From positions 209,309,394-209,373,393 of the forward strand of contig VDFB02358134.1 of the NCBI GenBank assembly GCA_007258455.2: 64,000 bases of DNA. Direction: 5' to 3'. Both the position numbers and the translations under genes were made by a program. The notes under the pieces are model-generated. The model was given only the letters and a program-made list of their open reading frames with translations. It was not told the origin of the DNA and made no database searches. The DNA is from Sequoia sempervirens. Lineage: Eukaryota; Streptophyta; Pinopsida; Cupressales; Cupressaceae. Below are positions 10,851 through 21,740 of this stretch, piece after piece (positions within the stretch are counted from its first letter, which is position 1; the number at the start of each line of letters is the position of its first letter).

Positions 10851-12050
10851 GAATTTCAAACTTATTCAACTTATTAGCCTTATTCTTAGATCTGATCATT
10901 AAACATGAAATCATAAATGAACAACACATGAGAAGCACATATAACACCAAGAGTTTTACATGGAAACCCTATTAGGGGAAAAACCATGGTGGAGATCAGT
11001 CCACAAGATTATGCCCTGTTAAAAGTATAATGAAAATATGAATGGGGAATGCACTTCCATTCAGACACACTGCCTAGAGCTCACTACTCAATTACAAAGA
11101 AAGACAAACTATCTTATAATAAGCTTTTGATTAAAACCATCAGATTTTGAACTAAGAAAATAGTATCTTCTAATGCCTGGTTATAATTTTGGTTAAGCAC
11201 ATGAACACTTATTCACTCTTTATCACTCTTCTTCATTCTCTGCTCTGCCTTTGAATGATCTAAACAATATTCACACATAGGACTCATACACTTTACACTT
11301 TCACATTCATACACACTTCCAAATGATAAGACAATTGCTCATATATATCCACAACAAGATATTATATCACTATAAGTTGGCCTCAACAAAATAGCATGAA
11401 AGAATATAAACAATCAACTCAAATCAATAAATATTATTCATGTGAATCAACCAAGGTTGGCCACACCATATTGAAGAACAAAAATAACATCGTCAAACAC
11501 AAACCACTTCAATTAATTACTCCTCATAGATCCACAACATGCTTCAACACCTTGTCGGCCAAGAACATGAAAAACATAAACACGCAAGAGAAAATATCGG
11601 ATCAAGAGCACAACGATCAATGAAAACATGCAACATAGATAGATCACAAACTAGAAACATCCACAAACATCATGAAATACCAGAGAAATATCTGCAACAA
11701 TTGAACTAACTGAAATCACATGATCTTCATTTAGGAACAAAAACAGAAGTAACATAAAAACTGTCAGAATACAAATCTTCATAACTTGATCAAATCTTCA
11801 CGCAAATCTCTAGAAATTGACATGGATAAACTAGATATACTCAACAAGAAACCCTTTAGTTCACAACCTCTGAACAACAACTTATTGATCACACTGACAG
11901 AAAAAACTTTGCTTCACCACTAACAACCTATAATACTTCTAATTACAATTTTCTCAATATCCTCGACATATAAAGCTTCAAATGCAACAATGCTAATAGT
12001 GTTGAGATCAATGACAACCACATATCATCAATACACCACAACATCCAATA
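10851..12050 (-). repeat. 5' LTR of the SIRE-like element, terminus missing
   Basis: It aligns with 5151-6354, about 9% different by eye over the first 290 bp. It lacks the partner's first 53 bp. The outer end reads CCAATA instead of CCAACA, a point change in the terminal CA. A TATA-like box sits at 11341-11350 on the minus strand. Confidence 0.9.
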
Positions 12051-12055
12051 GTAGA

Positions 12056-13990
12056 CCCATTCCATGAATCATTCCAGAAAGATGCTCGATTACCATCTCT
12101 TATGATCCAAGTCAAGTGCTCAGTTAGATCAACAATTTGCAATTCAAGATGAAGTTCCATAGAGCTGAACATTTTTATGGATTTTCAATTGTTAGGATTT
12201 GATATACCTCTTATGAATTTGGATATTTTTCTCTAAGAAGCTTTTACCATTGCAACTTTTGGTTTCTATACATCCTCCAAGCTATTTTCAAATTCAAAGC
12301 CAGATTTTGTAATTTCAAATCCTTTTAACCCACACACCCCTTGCATCCTTTAGGTTTTTTACCGTCTCCCAACCTATCAACGAGATGCATTATTTATCAT
12401 GGGTGTCATCCCACATTAGTTTAAATTAGATGAAAATTATCCTTTTAGCATAACTTTTCATCTAACTTCCACACATTCCAACATATAAATAGGTATTGCA
12501 GCCAAAACAAATTTGACCATTATGATTCGACTAGCTAAAGTTATCCATCAACCCTTCCAACGATCTGACTTTGAATTGAATTTTTTCATTATATCATCCC
12601 ATAAAATTGGCTTTGCTTTCCCTATGAACAATATAATTCCTAAATACTTGGTTGGGAGTCTGCCCTGATTATAGCCTAAAATATTTAATAAGCCCTACTG
12701 CAATCTTTTATTCATTTTGAAAAAGAAAATATTGGACTTCTCAACATTTAGTAGCTATGTGGCTTCATTACTAATGAGATCTATTGCCTCTTTCATTACT
12801 TCAACTTCGGCAACAAAATAATTTCCATATAGGATTGTATTGTCCACAAACAGTTGATGGGAAGTGATTGGAAGTGCAGGTGTAGCCTCAATTCCTTTCC
12901 ATAGCCCAAACTTGCATTTGTTAGATATTTGTCGACTTAATGTGTCCATAATGATAACAAACATGAATGGGGATATTGGATCACCCTATTAGAGGCCCCT
13001 GGCTCTATTAAATAAACCACCTGGAGAGCCATTAACCATCATCGAATACCTTGGTGTAGATATGCAACAAAAAACCTATTTCAACCACTACTCCTCAAAA
13101 CCCATCTTCTCCATTTTTTTATTAGAAATTTCCATTGCACCCTGTCATATGCCTTACTTAAATCCAACTTTATCACCATGCCAATTTTATTTGACTTCTT
13201 TAGTGTATGTACAATTTAATGCTTAACAATTATCCCATCAATTATGTTCCTACCTGAAACAAAGACACTTCAATGCTCTTGAGATATTGGCAAGATTCTT
13301 TTCAATCTATTTGCCATCACTTTTGTGATTTTCTTGTAGACCGTATTACATAGGGAAATTGTTCTAAAGTCTAAGAATGTTACACATTTTTCTTTCTTCA
13401 GGATAAGTGCAATATTTGTATTATTCATCTATTTAAGCATGTTTGTTTTCCTCAAGATTCCTCCACTCAGTCTATTACTTCTTTTCCCAAAAAGTCCCAA
13501 CATATTTGATAAAAAAGTGCATTAAAGCCATCGAGCCCTAGAGATTTTTCATGTTGCAATTCAAAAGTTGTTGTTTTCACTTCCTCTATTGATACTAGGC
13601 CAGTTAATACAACATTGTCTTCGTGTGTCACTAATTTATCAATGTTTTCAAGGATACTGTAATTTAAACACTTGGCCATTTCGCTACCACCCAACAAGCC
13701 TTCAAAATGTTCCACACCGATTTTTTGAATACTATCCTCTTCCTTAATACTATTTCCTAGATCATCCTTGATTTGGATTATCCAGTTCCAACTCCTTTTC
13801 ATTTTAGTGGTATTATGAAAGAGCTTTATGTTTAAATCTTCTTTCTTTAACCATTTTCCCCATGATTTAGACTTCTAATATCATTCCTCTCTTGCTAGTA
13901 CTTTGTTGTAATCAGCCAACAACGTTTTCTGATTTTCAAATTATTCAAGCGACATGCCATCCTTTATATGTTTTGTCCCCTAACGCTTCT
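12056..13990 (-). pseudogene. LINE reverse transcriptase, decayed
   Basis: Blocks in sense order. At 13467-13802 is the RT N-terminus with EEVKTTTFELQHEKSLGLDG (for KSPGPDG). GDPISPFMFVIIMDTLSRQI follows around 12990-12930. At 12755-12964 is LFVDNTILYGN, where the catalytic FADD has become FVDN. GRLPTKYLGI is near 12660-12630, and LASRIIMVKFVLAAIPIYML near 12540-12480. FWNDSWNG lies just before the copia insertion. The second catalytic aspartate is replaced by asparagine, and there are many stops. The order and motifs leave little doubt about an L1-type RT. Confidence 0.88.
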
Positions 13991-14928
13991 AATTCAACCT
14001 CCAACCTGGATTTCTCTTCAAATATGTTCTTAAACACATTTATGTTCCAATGCTTAAGCTTTTCTTTCATTCTTACTAATTTCTTTTGAAAGATGAACAT
14101 TTTTGTTCCCTTCCATTGTATAGGTTTTATCCACCAAGCCTTCATCAAATCCACCAGACCTTCGTGCCTTAGCCACATTTTTTCAAATTTGAATTGGCCT
14201 CTTGCTAGTTTTTTATTTTTATTTATGTTAAGTTCAACAAGAAAATGATCTGAGATAGAAATTGTCCTTATTGTTGCCTTCAAAGGGACATTATCTTGCA
14301 ACCATTCTTTCAACACAAGATATCTATCTAATCTTTCTACAATGTTATTAAAGCCTCGACTCCTATTATTCCACATAAAATGCCCAATTTGACGATTTGA
14401 TGTCTAACAAATGATTTTATTCTATAAACTTAGCAAAATCTTTCTAAGATTGGGCCACCTTCCTTTAACCCCCCCACTCTCCTCGCTTAGATTGAGAGTT
14501 CCAAATTGAAATCCCCTCTAACAATAGTTTTTACTTTGACAATTTCTTTATTTATAACATCCCACACTATTTTCTTCTCTTTAGTTTTTATAGGCCCATA
14601 AACATTGAAAATTTCAAAATTAATTAATGGTAGAGGCTAGAATTTTTACCTTTGTCTTCATCCAATATTGATTTGAAGACAAGAATTCCACTTCAACACA
14701 ATTTTTTGGCTTCAAGAGTATTCTCGGGCCACCAGACTCACCTACCGCATCAACAAATGAACCTTTCTAATTTTTATAAGAGTTGAAAAATTCTCATTCC
14801 TCTAAACCTTCTAGTTTTGTTTCTTGAAATAAAACAAGATCAACCTTTTGAATTTCCAACTCGCACTTTACTAGCTGTCTTTTGTTAGGGGCATTCAGGC
14901 CCCTAACATTCCATATGAGGATCTTCAT
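13945..14928 (-). pseudogene. LINE ORF2 start: apurinic-type endonuclease
   Basis: ORF2 opens at 14928 with MKILIWNVRGLNAPNKRQLV followed by LVLFQETK, the N-terminal N and E motifs of L1 endonucleases. After frame breaks, 13945-14376 reads FNNIVERLDRYLV and SISDHFLVELN, which carries the C-terminal SDH motif. FKFEKMWLRHEGLVDLMKAW and a linker into RT follow. The endonuclease nicks target DNA to prime reverse transcription. The start codon overlaps the ORF1 stop in the string ATGA (14928-14925, minus strand). Confidence 0.85.
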
Positions 14929-15183
14929 CTCCTTCCAAGGGAGGGCCATCCTCCCTTGGATCTAGTCATAGATATCTTTATTGAAGGTTGAATACCTTTA
15001 TGAGCCTCCTTATCACGTTTATGTTTATTTTTTTTCCTCCCAGGTTTTGATGATGAAACCTTCATAGTTTGGAAAATATGGTGTTCTTCTATGATGCCTA
15101 TTTCATCCACATCCTTTTGATAGATTGAGTCATCCGATTTTGAAATGTCTACTTCATCACAATGTCCTAACATTAGGAATTCA
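14925..15183 (-). pseudogene. LINE ORF1 C-terminal tail
   Basis: The last 82 codons after a Met at 15173 are lysine-rich (SSSKPGRKKNKHKRDKEAHK) and end WPSLGRR before a TGA at 14927-14925. A similar lysine-rich end precedes ORF2 in the second LINE at 30236. The in-frame upstream stop near 15183 and the purine tract beyond separate this tail from the rest of ORF1. Confidence 0.65.
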
Positions 15184-15199
15184 TAACATTAAATTTTCA

Positions 15200-16720
15200 A
15201 AGTCCATGATTGTTAGTGAGGAAAAGCAAAATGATAGAGAAATGAAAATGAGATAGTAGACTTGGAAATAAAAAGGGGAGGACAGCTAGAAGGGTTGGGA
15301 GGCACAAAAACCCAAAAAAAAAAGGAAAAGGATATAAAGGTCAAAGAAGGAAAATTTGCAACAAAATTGAAAGAAACTAATGCTAAGAAACCACTAATTA
15401 ATAACAATAAATCAAACTCAAAATTAAGGAAAGAAAGAAAGAGCTAATAAGGAAAGGAACAAAACAACAAATACGGAAAAATAACAATTAACTAAAAGAA
15501 CTATAAAACCAAAAACCAAAAGAAAATAGAAAATAAAAAAAGGAACAAAACAACATTAAAAACTAAGGTTAATGAAAATCTTAATAATAAATAAAGAGAT
15601 ATAATATAATAATAAGAACCACAAGAATATTAAAAACAAGAAAAGAGACTATAAACCAAATAAATTAGAGAAGACAATAAAATATCAAACAAGAAAATAA
15701 CCAAAATTAACCTAAAAGGTAAAAAAGAATAAATAAATAATAAGAAACTTCAATGCCAAGGAAGAGAGAGAGAGTGAGGTCTACGATTAAGAAAGAGGAA
15801 ACATGAATAAAGAAAACCACAATAAAAAATAAGGAAACAATTGAAAAATATAAAAACAAGAATACCAAAAATTAAAATATACAATAAAAATAAATACAAA
15901 GAGCATTTAAAGAATAAGGGCGGGGGAATAAAAACTATAAAGAAGAGAAAAAACTATAAGATAAATAATAAAAAATAAAAGAAAAAGCAAGGGGGGCACT
16001 AACCACAGATTAAAAGAAAGCTAAAAAAGGAAGAAAAAATGACAAGAGGAGAAAATAACAATAACAAAAATGCAACAACTAAAGCTAAGGAAAAAATACA
16101 AAAGAGACAAGATAAGACAAGAAACAAAGAAAAAGAAGCAAAATTTAAAAGAATAAAAAAATTGAAAAGGAAAAATAAAATACTAAACCAAAATATAACA
16201 GGAAAGGGAAACACAGAAATGGTAAAAAACAAAAGAACAAAGACAAGACGACATAAATAAAAGAGATAAGAGGAGGAAATGAAATGAAAAAAGAAAAAGA
16301 AATTAAGAAAAAAGAAGAACATAGAATAAAACAACATGATGAAAAAACATAAAAGGATTTTTAAAAAATGGAAGAATGAAATAAAGATCAAAACAAGAAA
16401 AAATACATAAAAAGAGTATAAGGGATTGTTATACAAAAAAGTAACAAATAAGACTAAAATCATATAAAAAATAATATAATATAATAATGAAAACTAGATA
16501 AGGAAGACCAGCTACGATAATCAATAAAACAAGAAAACCCAAGGGGACTAGAAAAAGGCAAAGGAGAAGATGAAGAGAAGAGGGCAAGAGGAAATAACAG
16601 AAAGGAAAGGAAGGAAGGAAGCAAGGAGAAATGAACAAAGAGTAAGGAGAGCGAGCTTGGGGAAAATAAGACTTAACACAAAGGGATTAAGAGTGAATGA
16701 GAGAAGGAACTTTGAGGCTA
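15200..16720. repeat. 1.5 kb purine-rich (A/G) low-complexity tract
   Basis: On the plus strand almost every base is A or G, with runs such as GAAAAAGAAG and AAGGAAAGGAAGGAAGG, over about 1.5 kb. It lies between the zinc-knuckle part and the C-terminal tail of LINE ORF1. In ORF1's own sense the tract is pyrimidine-rich, which gives artificial hydrophobic ORFs (for example 15999-16463) that I do not accept as genes. Whether it is an insertion or an in-place expansion is not settled. Confidence 0.85.
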
Positions 16721-16744
16721 TTTAATAGGGGTTTCCACGAGAAA

Positions 16745-18110
16745 CTTAAAGCCCAACCTCCATCATGGTTAAGGTTGCAAGGGTGATTGCTAATTTCAAT
16801 GGCCTCTTTGAGTTTCCTCTTAAAGAAGTTTTCTCCTTTAAACAAGAAATTTTCAAAGGTTCTGCAACTACCAATGCCTAATCCTTTGATTGGTGTGTTT
16901 CCTCTGGTGCTTTCGTTTCCATCTTATCTCCCACTTCATTCTTATTGGTTTGGGATTTTTCCCACCATACTTCCTTAAAATCCTTTGGAAATCTTCTGCA
17001 ATCTTCTTCATTATGGTTTTGCCTTTTGCATTTTAAACAAAAGAACACAAGTTTTTCTTTTGTCAATGATTGTGTCTATTCCTCTTCACCATAAACTAGT
17101 TTATTCTCCTTTGGTATATGTTTTATTGCTAGTATTTTGATCCTTGCATAGATCAAGGATTCATAGTTCCTCAGATCAACATCAATCGTGTGGCCTAATG
17201 CATCTCCTATTTTTTTAAGCAACTCCCAGACCAATATTCATATGGTAATTGTATAATCTAATCCATGTAGGACCCTCCCTTGGGTTACAGTCTAACGGAT
17301 TGAACTTTCTTTGCCATTTCTGCAAATACAAGTGTGAATTACCGAACTTCCAACCTTATGCTTCCATTATTTGATCTCTTGTGTTTTCATATTCAAACAT
17401 AGCCATGAAAAAGTCTTTTGGTAGAAAATTCATTATTGGATCCAAGATCCAGGTTCTTGGCACCCATTCCCTTATTTCCTTGTGTAGGGTAGAGGGCCCA
17501 ATAGTGGTGCACCCTAACTTTATGGGTCGACATAGCAATGAACATGCAACATTGATATTAAAAAATTATATCCCCAAGTGGCCAGGGATGTGGACAACTC
17601 AAATATTTCGTTTCACCCTCATAGATCGAGAAAAATGGTGTCATCAACATGCTTTTGTTAAGGGGTCATAATAGGCCCCTAAAAAATGTTAGACCAATAG
17701 TGGTGCATTAAGTCATTTTTTTAGTGTGTCAATGTGGCATCATATGATTTGTTGTTTTTTGAATGTAATGGGCATATTTTGTTCAACTATTGGGTCCTCT
17801 CTTACAATCACTAGTTCCATACTTTTAAAATATTAGGCTTTGAATATGCATGTTTTATGACAACTATTGGTACATGTGCCACAATTAGGCCATCTCCCCT
17901 ATCTTTTCCCCAAAAAATGACCTATAACTGTCGTTTTCTCAAAAGCCTCTACATCTCTCACCACAATTCCGGAGACATCCACTTCCTGCACATTAATTTC
18001 TCGGCTATGATTCCTTTGTTCATTTTAATCTTCCTCCTCTAGTTCACATGCAATGCCTTGAACCCCAATACCAGAGTGCTCAACCTTCCTCCAACATCCC
18101 TCCCTTCCGT
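16745..18110 (-). pseudogene. LINE ORF1, DUF4283-like and zinc-knuckle part
   Basis: Sense blocks run as follows. AFEKTTVIGHFLGKR near 17950-17900 is a likely N-terminal DUF4283 start. At 17356-17538, MNFLPKDFFMAMFEYENTRD is followed by WKFGNSHLYLQKWQRKFNP and GPTWIRLYNY, matching DUF4283 (W.P.F.P...WVRL). At 16878-17066 the knuckle CLKCKRQNHNEEDC (C-X2-C-X4-H-X4-C) appears. ORF1 proteins of plant LINEs bind RNA. Stops interrupt the frame repeatedly. The 5' limit is approximate. Confidence 0.75.
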
Positions 18111-18580
18111 AAAATATTCCATGAGGTCATTGGTTCATGATCACCTAACAATATATTATTATTAATATTAAATAGATATGATGTGAGGTGGAAATAGAAG
18201 TTAGAGTTCCCCACAACCCTTCAAGGTCGCTAAAGGGTGTTCTTTGAACTTGGCGGGTAATAAGAGAACGCGAGCAAGATGAGCATACACCACATTGGCA
18301 TAATCTTGGAAATCAAAGGATATGTTTTATAATATATTATATATTAATTTTCCTAAATAATATTAAATGATATTTAGAGATTGCTTTTTTTGGTTTACCA
18401 TCTACAAAGATAGTTATATCTCAGGAAAAATAAATTTAAGATTTTTTAATGTTCAAGATTAATATTTAATTACACAAATTAAATGGTGGACAGTAAAATT
18501 GTTTCACATGCAATCAGTTCGTTGCTCTATTTTAAATGCAACGCACTCAAGTTGGCCAAGATTTGCCTCCTCGTAGGTGT
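18111..18580. other. AT-rich interval, nothing recognised
   Basis: No coding similarity or terminal repeats seen. The interval separates the 5' end of the LINE from the foldback region. Confidence 0.4.
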
Positions 18581-18584
18581 ACTG

Positions 18585-19570
18585 AATTGTGAAAGAGTTG
18601 CAGAGAAAGTATAGGTAATAATATTTTGTAAAAAATAATTAGTTAAAAAGCTATTTTTTTTACTTTTAGAATTATTTAACTTATTTTATTTGCACTTATC
18701 AAGTATTTTTTTTGGAAAAAACTTTTTTCAGATTTACAAATACATCTGTTATGTTAACATTGAGATTTAAAACTAACTAGGTATTATATTATATTTTATT
18801 TTAAATTATTAAAAATATAATATAATATAATATAATATAATATAATAATGTTTTTAATAGTATTTTATAATTCTAAAATATTATAGTATTTTTTTTTTTA
18901 TTTTTTTTTACTATAAGTATAGATATTATTTTATTTTATTTTAAATTATTTAAAATATTATTTTGTAAAAAATTAATTCATTAAAGAGTTATTTTATTTT
19001 TTAGAATTATTTTAACTTATTTATTTGTACTTTTAAAATTAATAATCTTATTTTAACTTATTTTATTCTACTTATAGTATTTGCACTTTTAGAATTAATA
19101 ATCTCTGATGTAAAATTAACTTATTTATTTGTACTTTTAAAATTAATAATCTTATTTTAACTTATTTTATTCTACTTATAGTATTTGCACTTTTAGAATT
19201 AATAATCTCTTATGTTTTACATCTTGAATACATCTTTTAATAGTTACTTTTAAATCTCGATGTTAACATAAAAGATTAAAATAGCTCTTTAACTAATTTT
19301 TTTTACAAAATATTATTTTAAATAATTTAAAATAAAATAAAGTAAAAATACTATAAGTATAGACATTGGGGTTTTATAATTATATACTATACTATACTAT
19401 AATATTTTAATCATATTATATTATAATAAAATATTTTAATAATTAGTTTTAAATCTAGGATGAAAAATATATTTGTAAATTTCATATTAAACATTTGATA
19501 AATACAAATCAAATAACTTAAATTATTCTAAAAATAAATCAAATAACTCTTTCACAAATTAATTTTTTAT
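18585..19570. repeat. AT-rich foldback region with inverted repeats
   Basis: Several blocks recur in opposite orientation. TTGTGAAAGAGTT near 18586 pairs with AACTCTTTCACAA near 19545. A block with GTTAACATTGAGATTTAAAA near 18752 pairs with TTTTAAATCTCGATGTTAAC near 19250. A block of about 80 bp at 18911-18995 pairs with 19280-19365. (TATAA)n runs lie between. It resembles a foldback or MITE-like element, but I could not fix terminal repeats or a target duplication. Confidence 0.6.
19013..19213. repeat. 104-bp tandem duplication
   Basis: Units 19013-19116 and 19117 to about 19213 are nearly identical. Both contain TATTCTACTTATAGTATTTG and TTAGAATTAATAATCTCT. The pair lies in the centre of the foldback region. 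Confidence 0.85.
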
Positions 19571-19837
19571 AAATTAATTTTTAAATAATTTAAAATAAAT
19601 AAAATAAAAATTTATTTACTAACTTATGTGTTTCCATAATTAAACTTTTAACATAAATTCTAACTAGCATACCTATATTATAAAAATATATGGAAAGTAC
19701 GCAAAGAGATATCCTTCTCAAGTTGCCTATTTTTATTCAATTGAACATTAACCCAGGTTGAAGCTTAACCCTAACCATAAAGCTATTTGAACCCTAATCG
19801 TAACCCTCTTTGAAGTTGGTTCGAATTACTAGCTCAT

Positions 19838-20340
19838 AGACAAGGAAAAATTCCCTAGAAGAGTGTCTTTCAAGTTTGAAAAAGGGTAGATGGAAATCCC
19901 AAACTTCGAAATGGTTGTCACTAACTCCTGGCTCACCCAAATAGTTGATCATCACACTAAGATGTGCATGCTCAATAGAAAGTTAAAATTCATAAAACTC
20001 AGACTGAAAGAGTGGAATATCCAAGTCTTTAGAAATATTTTTAGAGAAAGGATCTCCTTGAAGATGTGCATGTTCAATAGAAAGTTAAAATTCATAAAAC
20101 TCAGAGTGAAAGAGTGGAATATATCCAAGTCTTTAGAAATATTTTTAGAGAAAGAATCTCCTTGAAAGTAGCATGGCTAAGATCCAAAAAGACCTCTCAA
20201 ATGATTTTTCTTACATCCTAATAGAAGAAGAGAGGAATCTCATAGTTCTACTGAATGGTGTCTATAGTTTTGAATAAATCTATTGGAGACAAAAATAAGG
20301 ATTAAATGACTTAAATAAGGTGTAAAACCATTTTTTTTCA
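19838..20340 (+). pseudogene. LINE ORF2 fragment (endonuclease-RT linker)
   Basis: Plus-strand sequence encodes RVSFKFEKG, then PNFEMVVTNSWLTQIVDHHT, then LNRKLKFIKLRLKEWNIQVF. This parallels the endonuclease-RT linker of the large LINE (QFKFEKMWL...KKL...LKHWNINVFKNIF). It is a short scrap without the catalytic domains and contains an internal duplication. Beyond 20165 only weak similarity remains. Confidence 0.7.
19959..20164. repeat. 102/104-bp tandem duplication in LINE scrap
   Basis: Units 19959-20060 and 20061-20164 differ by a few substitutions and a 2-bp TA insertion. The insertion shifts the frame in the second unit. Each unit encodes the KLKFIKL.LKEWN motif. Confidence 0.92.
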
Positions 20341-20528
20341 TTTAACATGCAAAATGAGAAGGCAAAGAATGATAATATGAATATGGAAGATGCTTATGGA
20401 TAAACTTTTGATGATCGTGACACCATCAAGGCTTCCTTGGTTTCCTCTTGGGAAAACATGCCCAATAGAGAAATAAATTTCTTACATAAAAGTGCAATAG
20501 GCACCATAAGAAGGATATCTCTTAGTTT

Positions 20529-20551
20529 ATTATATATATATATATATATAT
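20529..20551. repeat. (TA)n microsatellite
   Basis: About eleven TA dinucleotides immediately upstream of the telomere-like array. Confidence 0.95.
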
Positions 20552-20559
20552 TAGTTTTG

Positions 20560-21570
20560 AAACCCTGGCCCTAATTTAACCCTAGTCCCAACCTTCACCC
20601 TAATGCTAACACCAAGATTTATCTTACAACCCTAATTGAACCCTAGCCCTAATTGAATTTTAATCCTAACCTTAATCATACTTCTAACTCTATTCATAAT
20701 AATAATTTTAATAATAACCCTAATTCTAATGGCAACCCTATCTAACTATAATACTAATTAAACCCTAAGCCTAATTGAAACCTAACTCTACTTGAACCAT
20801 TACCCTAACCTAACATTAACCCTAACCATAATTGTATTGAACCCTAATTGAACTGTAATCCTAACCCTACTTGAGTCTTAACCCTAACCCTAAGATTTAC
20901 CCTAATCTTTATCCTATCACCCAAACCTTAACCTTAACCCTAATTGAACCATGTCCTAACCTTAACCATAATTGAAATGAAAACCTAATTAAACACAAAT
21001 TATAACTCAAAATCTAATTGAACCCTAACCCTAATATTTATCCCAAGATTTATTTTAAAATTCTAACCCTAATTTAACCCTAACCCTAACACCAACCTTC
21101 AACCTAATATTGACCCCAAGATTCATCTTAGAACCCTAATTCTAATTGAATCGTAACCCTAATTGACTTTTAATCTTAGCCTTAAATCTAACCTTAATTC
21201 TAATTCTAACCCTCATTCTATGTTTAGTTCCCTGATTGAATTGTAACTCTAACCTTTACTGTTACCATTATTAAACTCTGACCTTAATTATAATTAAATT
21301 ATAACCTTAATTGAATAATGACACTAATTGAACTCTAACTTAACTTTAACCCTAATTGAACCCTAACCTTAATCTTAATAGTAAGCATAATTGAGCCCTA
21401 ACCCTCATTAAATTATTACCCTAATTGAACCTCAAGCCCTAATCTTAATAGTGAACTTTACCATAACCCTAACCTAATTGAAATCTAACCCTAACCCTCA
21501 AACCTAATTGAATTATAACCCTAATTGAACCCTAAACTTAATTGAAAACTAACTTGAACCCTAACACCCA
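20560..21570. repeat. Degenerate interstitial telomere-like array
   Basis: About 30 CCCTAA hexamers over 1 kb, many in the composite form CCCTAATTGAA or AACCCTAACCCTAA and interrupted by variants. The plant telomere repeat on this strand is CCCTAAA, so the array is degenerate and read in the C-rich orientation. A shorter outlier with the same motif is at 19751-19815. It could be decayed telomeric DNA or a TE-associated satellite. Confidence 0.85.
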
Positions 21571-21596
21571 TATACAAATACATAATTTTTGTTCAA

Positions 21597-21740
21597 ATAA
21601 TTAATTTAGAGGATTGAATATAGTTTCATTAAGACATAATGTTTCTTGACATAATTAGTTTAGAGGATTGAATATAATTGCATTAAGACAAAATGTTTCT
21701 TGACATAATTAGTTTGAAGGATTGAATATAATTGCATTAT
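21597..21740. repeat. 54-bp tandem repeat, about 2.7 copies
   Basis: Units at 21597-21650, 21651-21704 and 21705 to about 21740 share AGGATTGAATATA and, in the first two, AATGTTTCTTGAC. It lies directly beside the telomere-like array. Confidence 0.88.

Larger units (their letters stand above)
5098..12050 (-). mobile_element. SIRE-like Ty1/copia retrotransposon nested in LINE
   Basis: A 6953-bp element on the minus strand is bounded by direct LTRs (5098-6354 and 10851-12050). The flanking 5-mers are GTATA (5093-5097) and GTAGA (12051-12055), a target duplication with one mismatch. Internal order from right to left is gag, protease, GAG-pre-integrase, integrase, RT, RNase H, polypurine tract, LTR. 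LTR divergence is about 9% by eye over 290 bp. The primer-binding site and the first ~53 bp of the right-hand LTR are missing, and gag-pol has several stops. It is inactive. Confidence 0.92.
3700..18110 (-). mobile_element. L1-type LINE, decayed, split by a copia insertion
   Basis: A non-LTR retrotransposon reads leftward. ORF1 (about 18110-14925) is followed by ORF2 with endonuclease, reverse transcriptase, zinc-binding domain and RNase H (14928 to about 3760). The copia element at 5098-12050 interrupts ORF2 between the FWNDSWNG motif (about 12070-12100) and the zinc-binding domain. Removing it restores collinearity. Many stops and frameshifts make it inactive. The C-terminal RNase H and DUF4283-like ORF1 are typical of plant L1 elements. 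The 5' limit near 18110 is approximate, and no poly(A) tail or target duplication was found. Confidence 0.85.

Noticed and set aside
15999..16463. 154-codon minus-strand ORF with a very hydrophobic, Phe/Leu-rich product
   Set aside because: It comes from translating the pyrimidine strand of a purine-rich low-complexity tract. It has no start context or family and should not be called a membrane protein.
20560..21570. Possible true chromosome end
   Set aside because: The array is degenerate and internal, with retroelement sequence on both sides, so it is interstitial.
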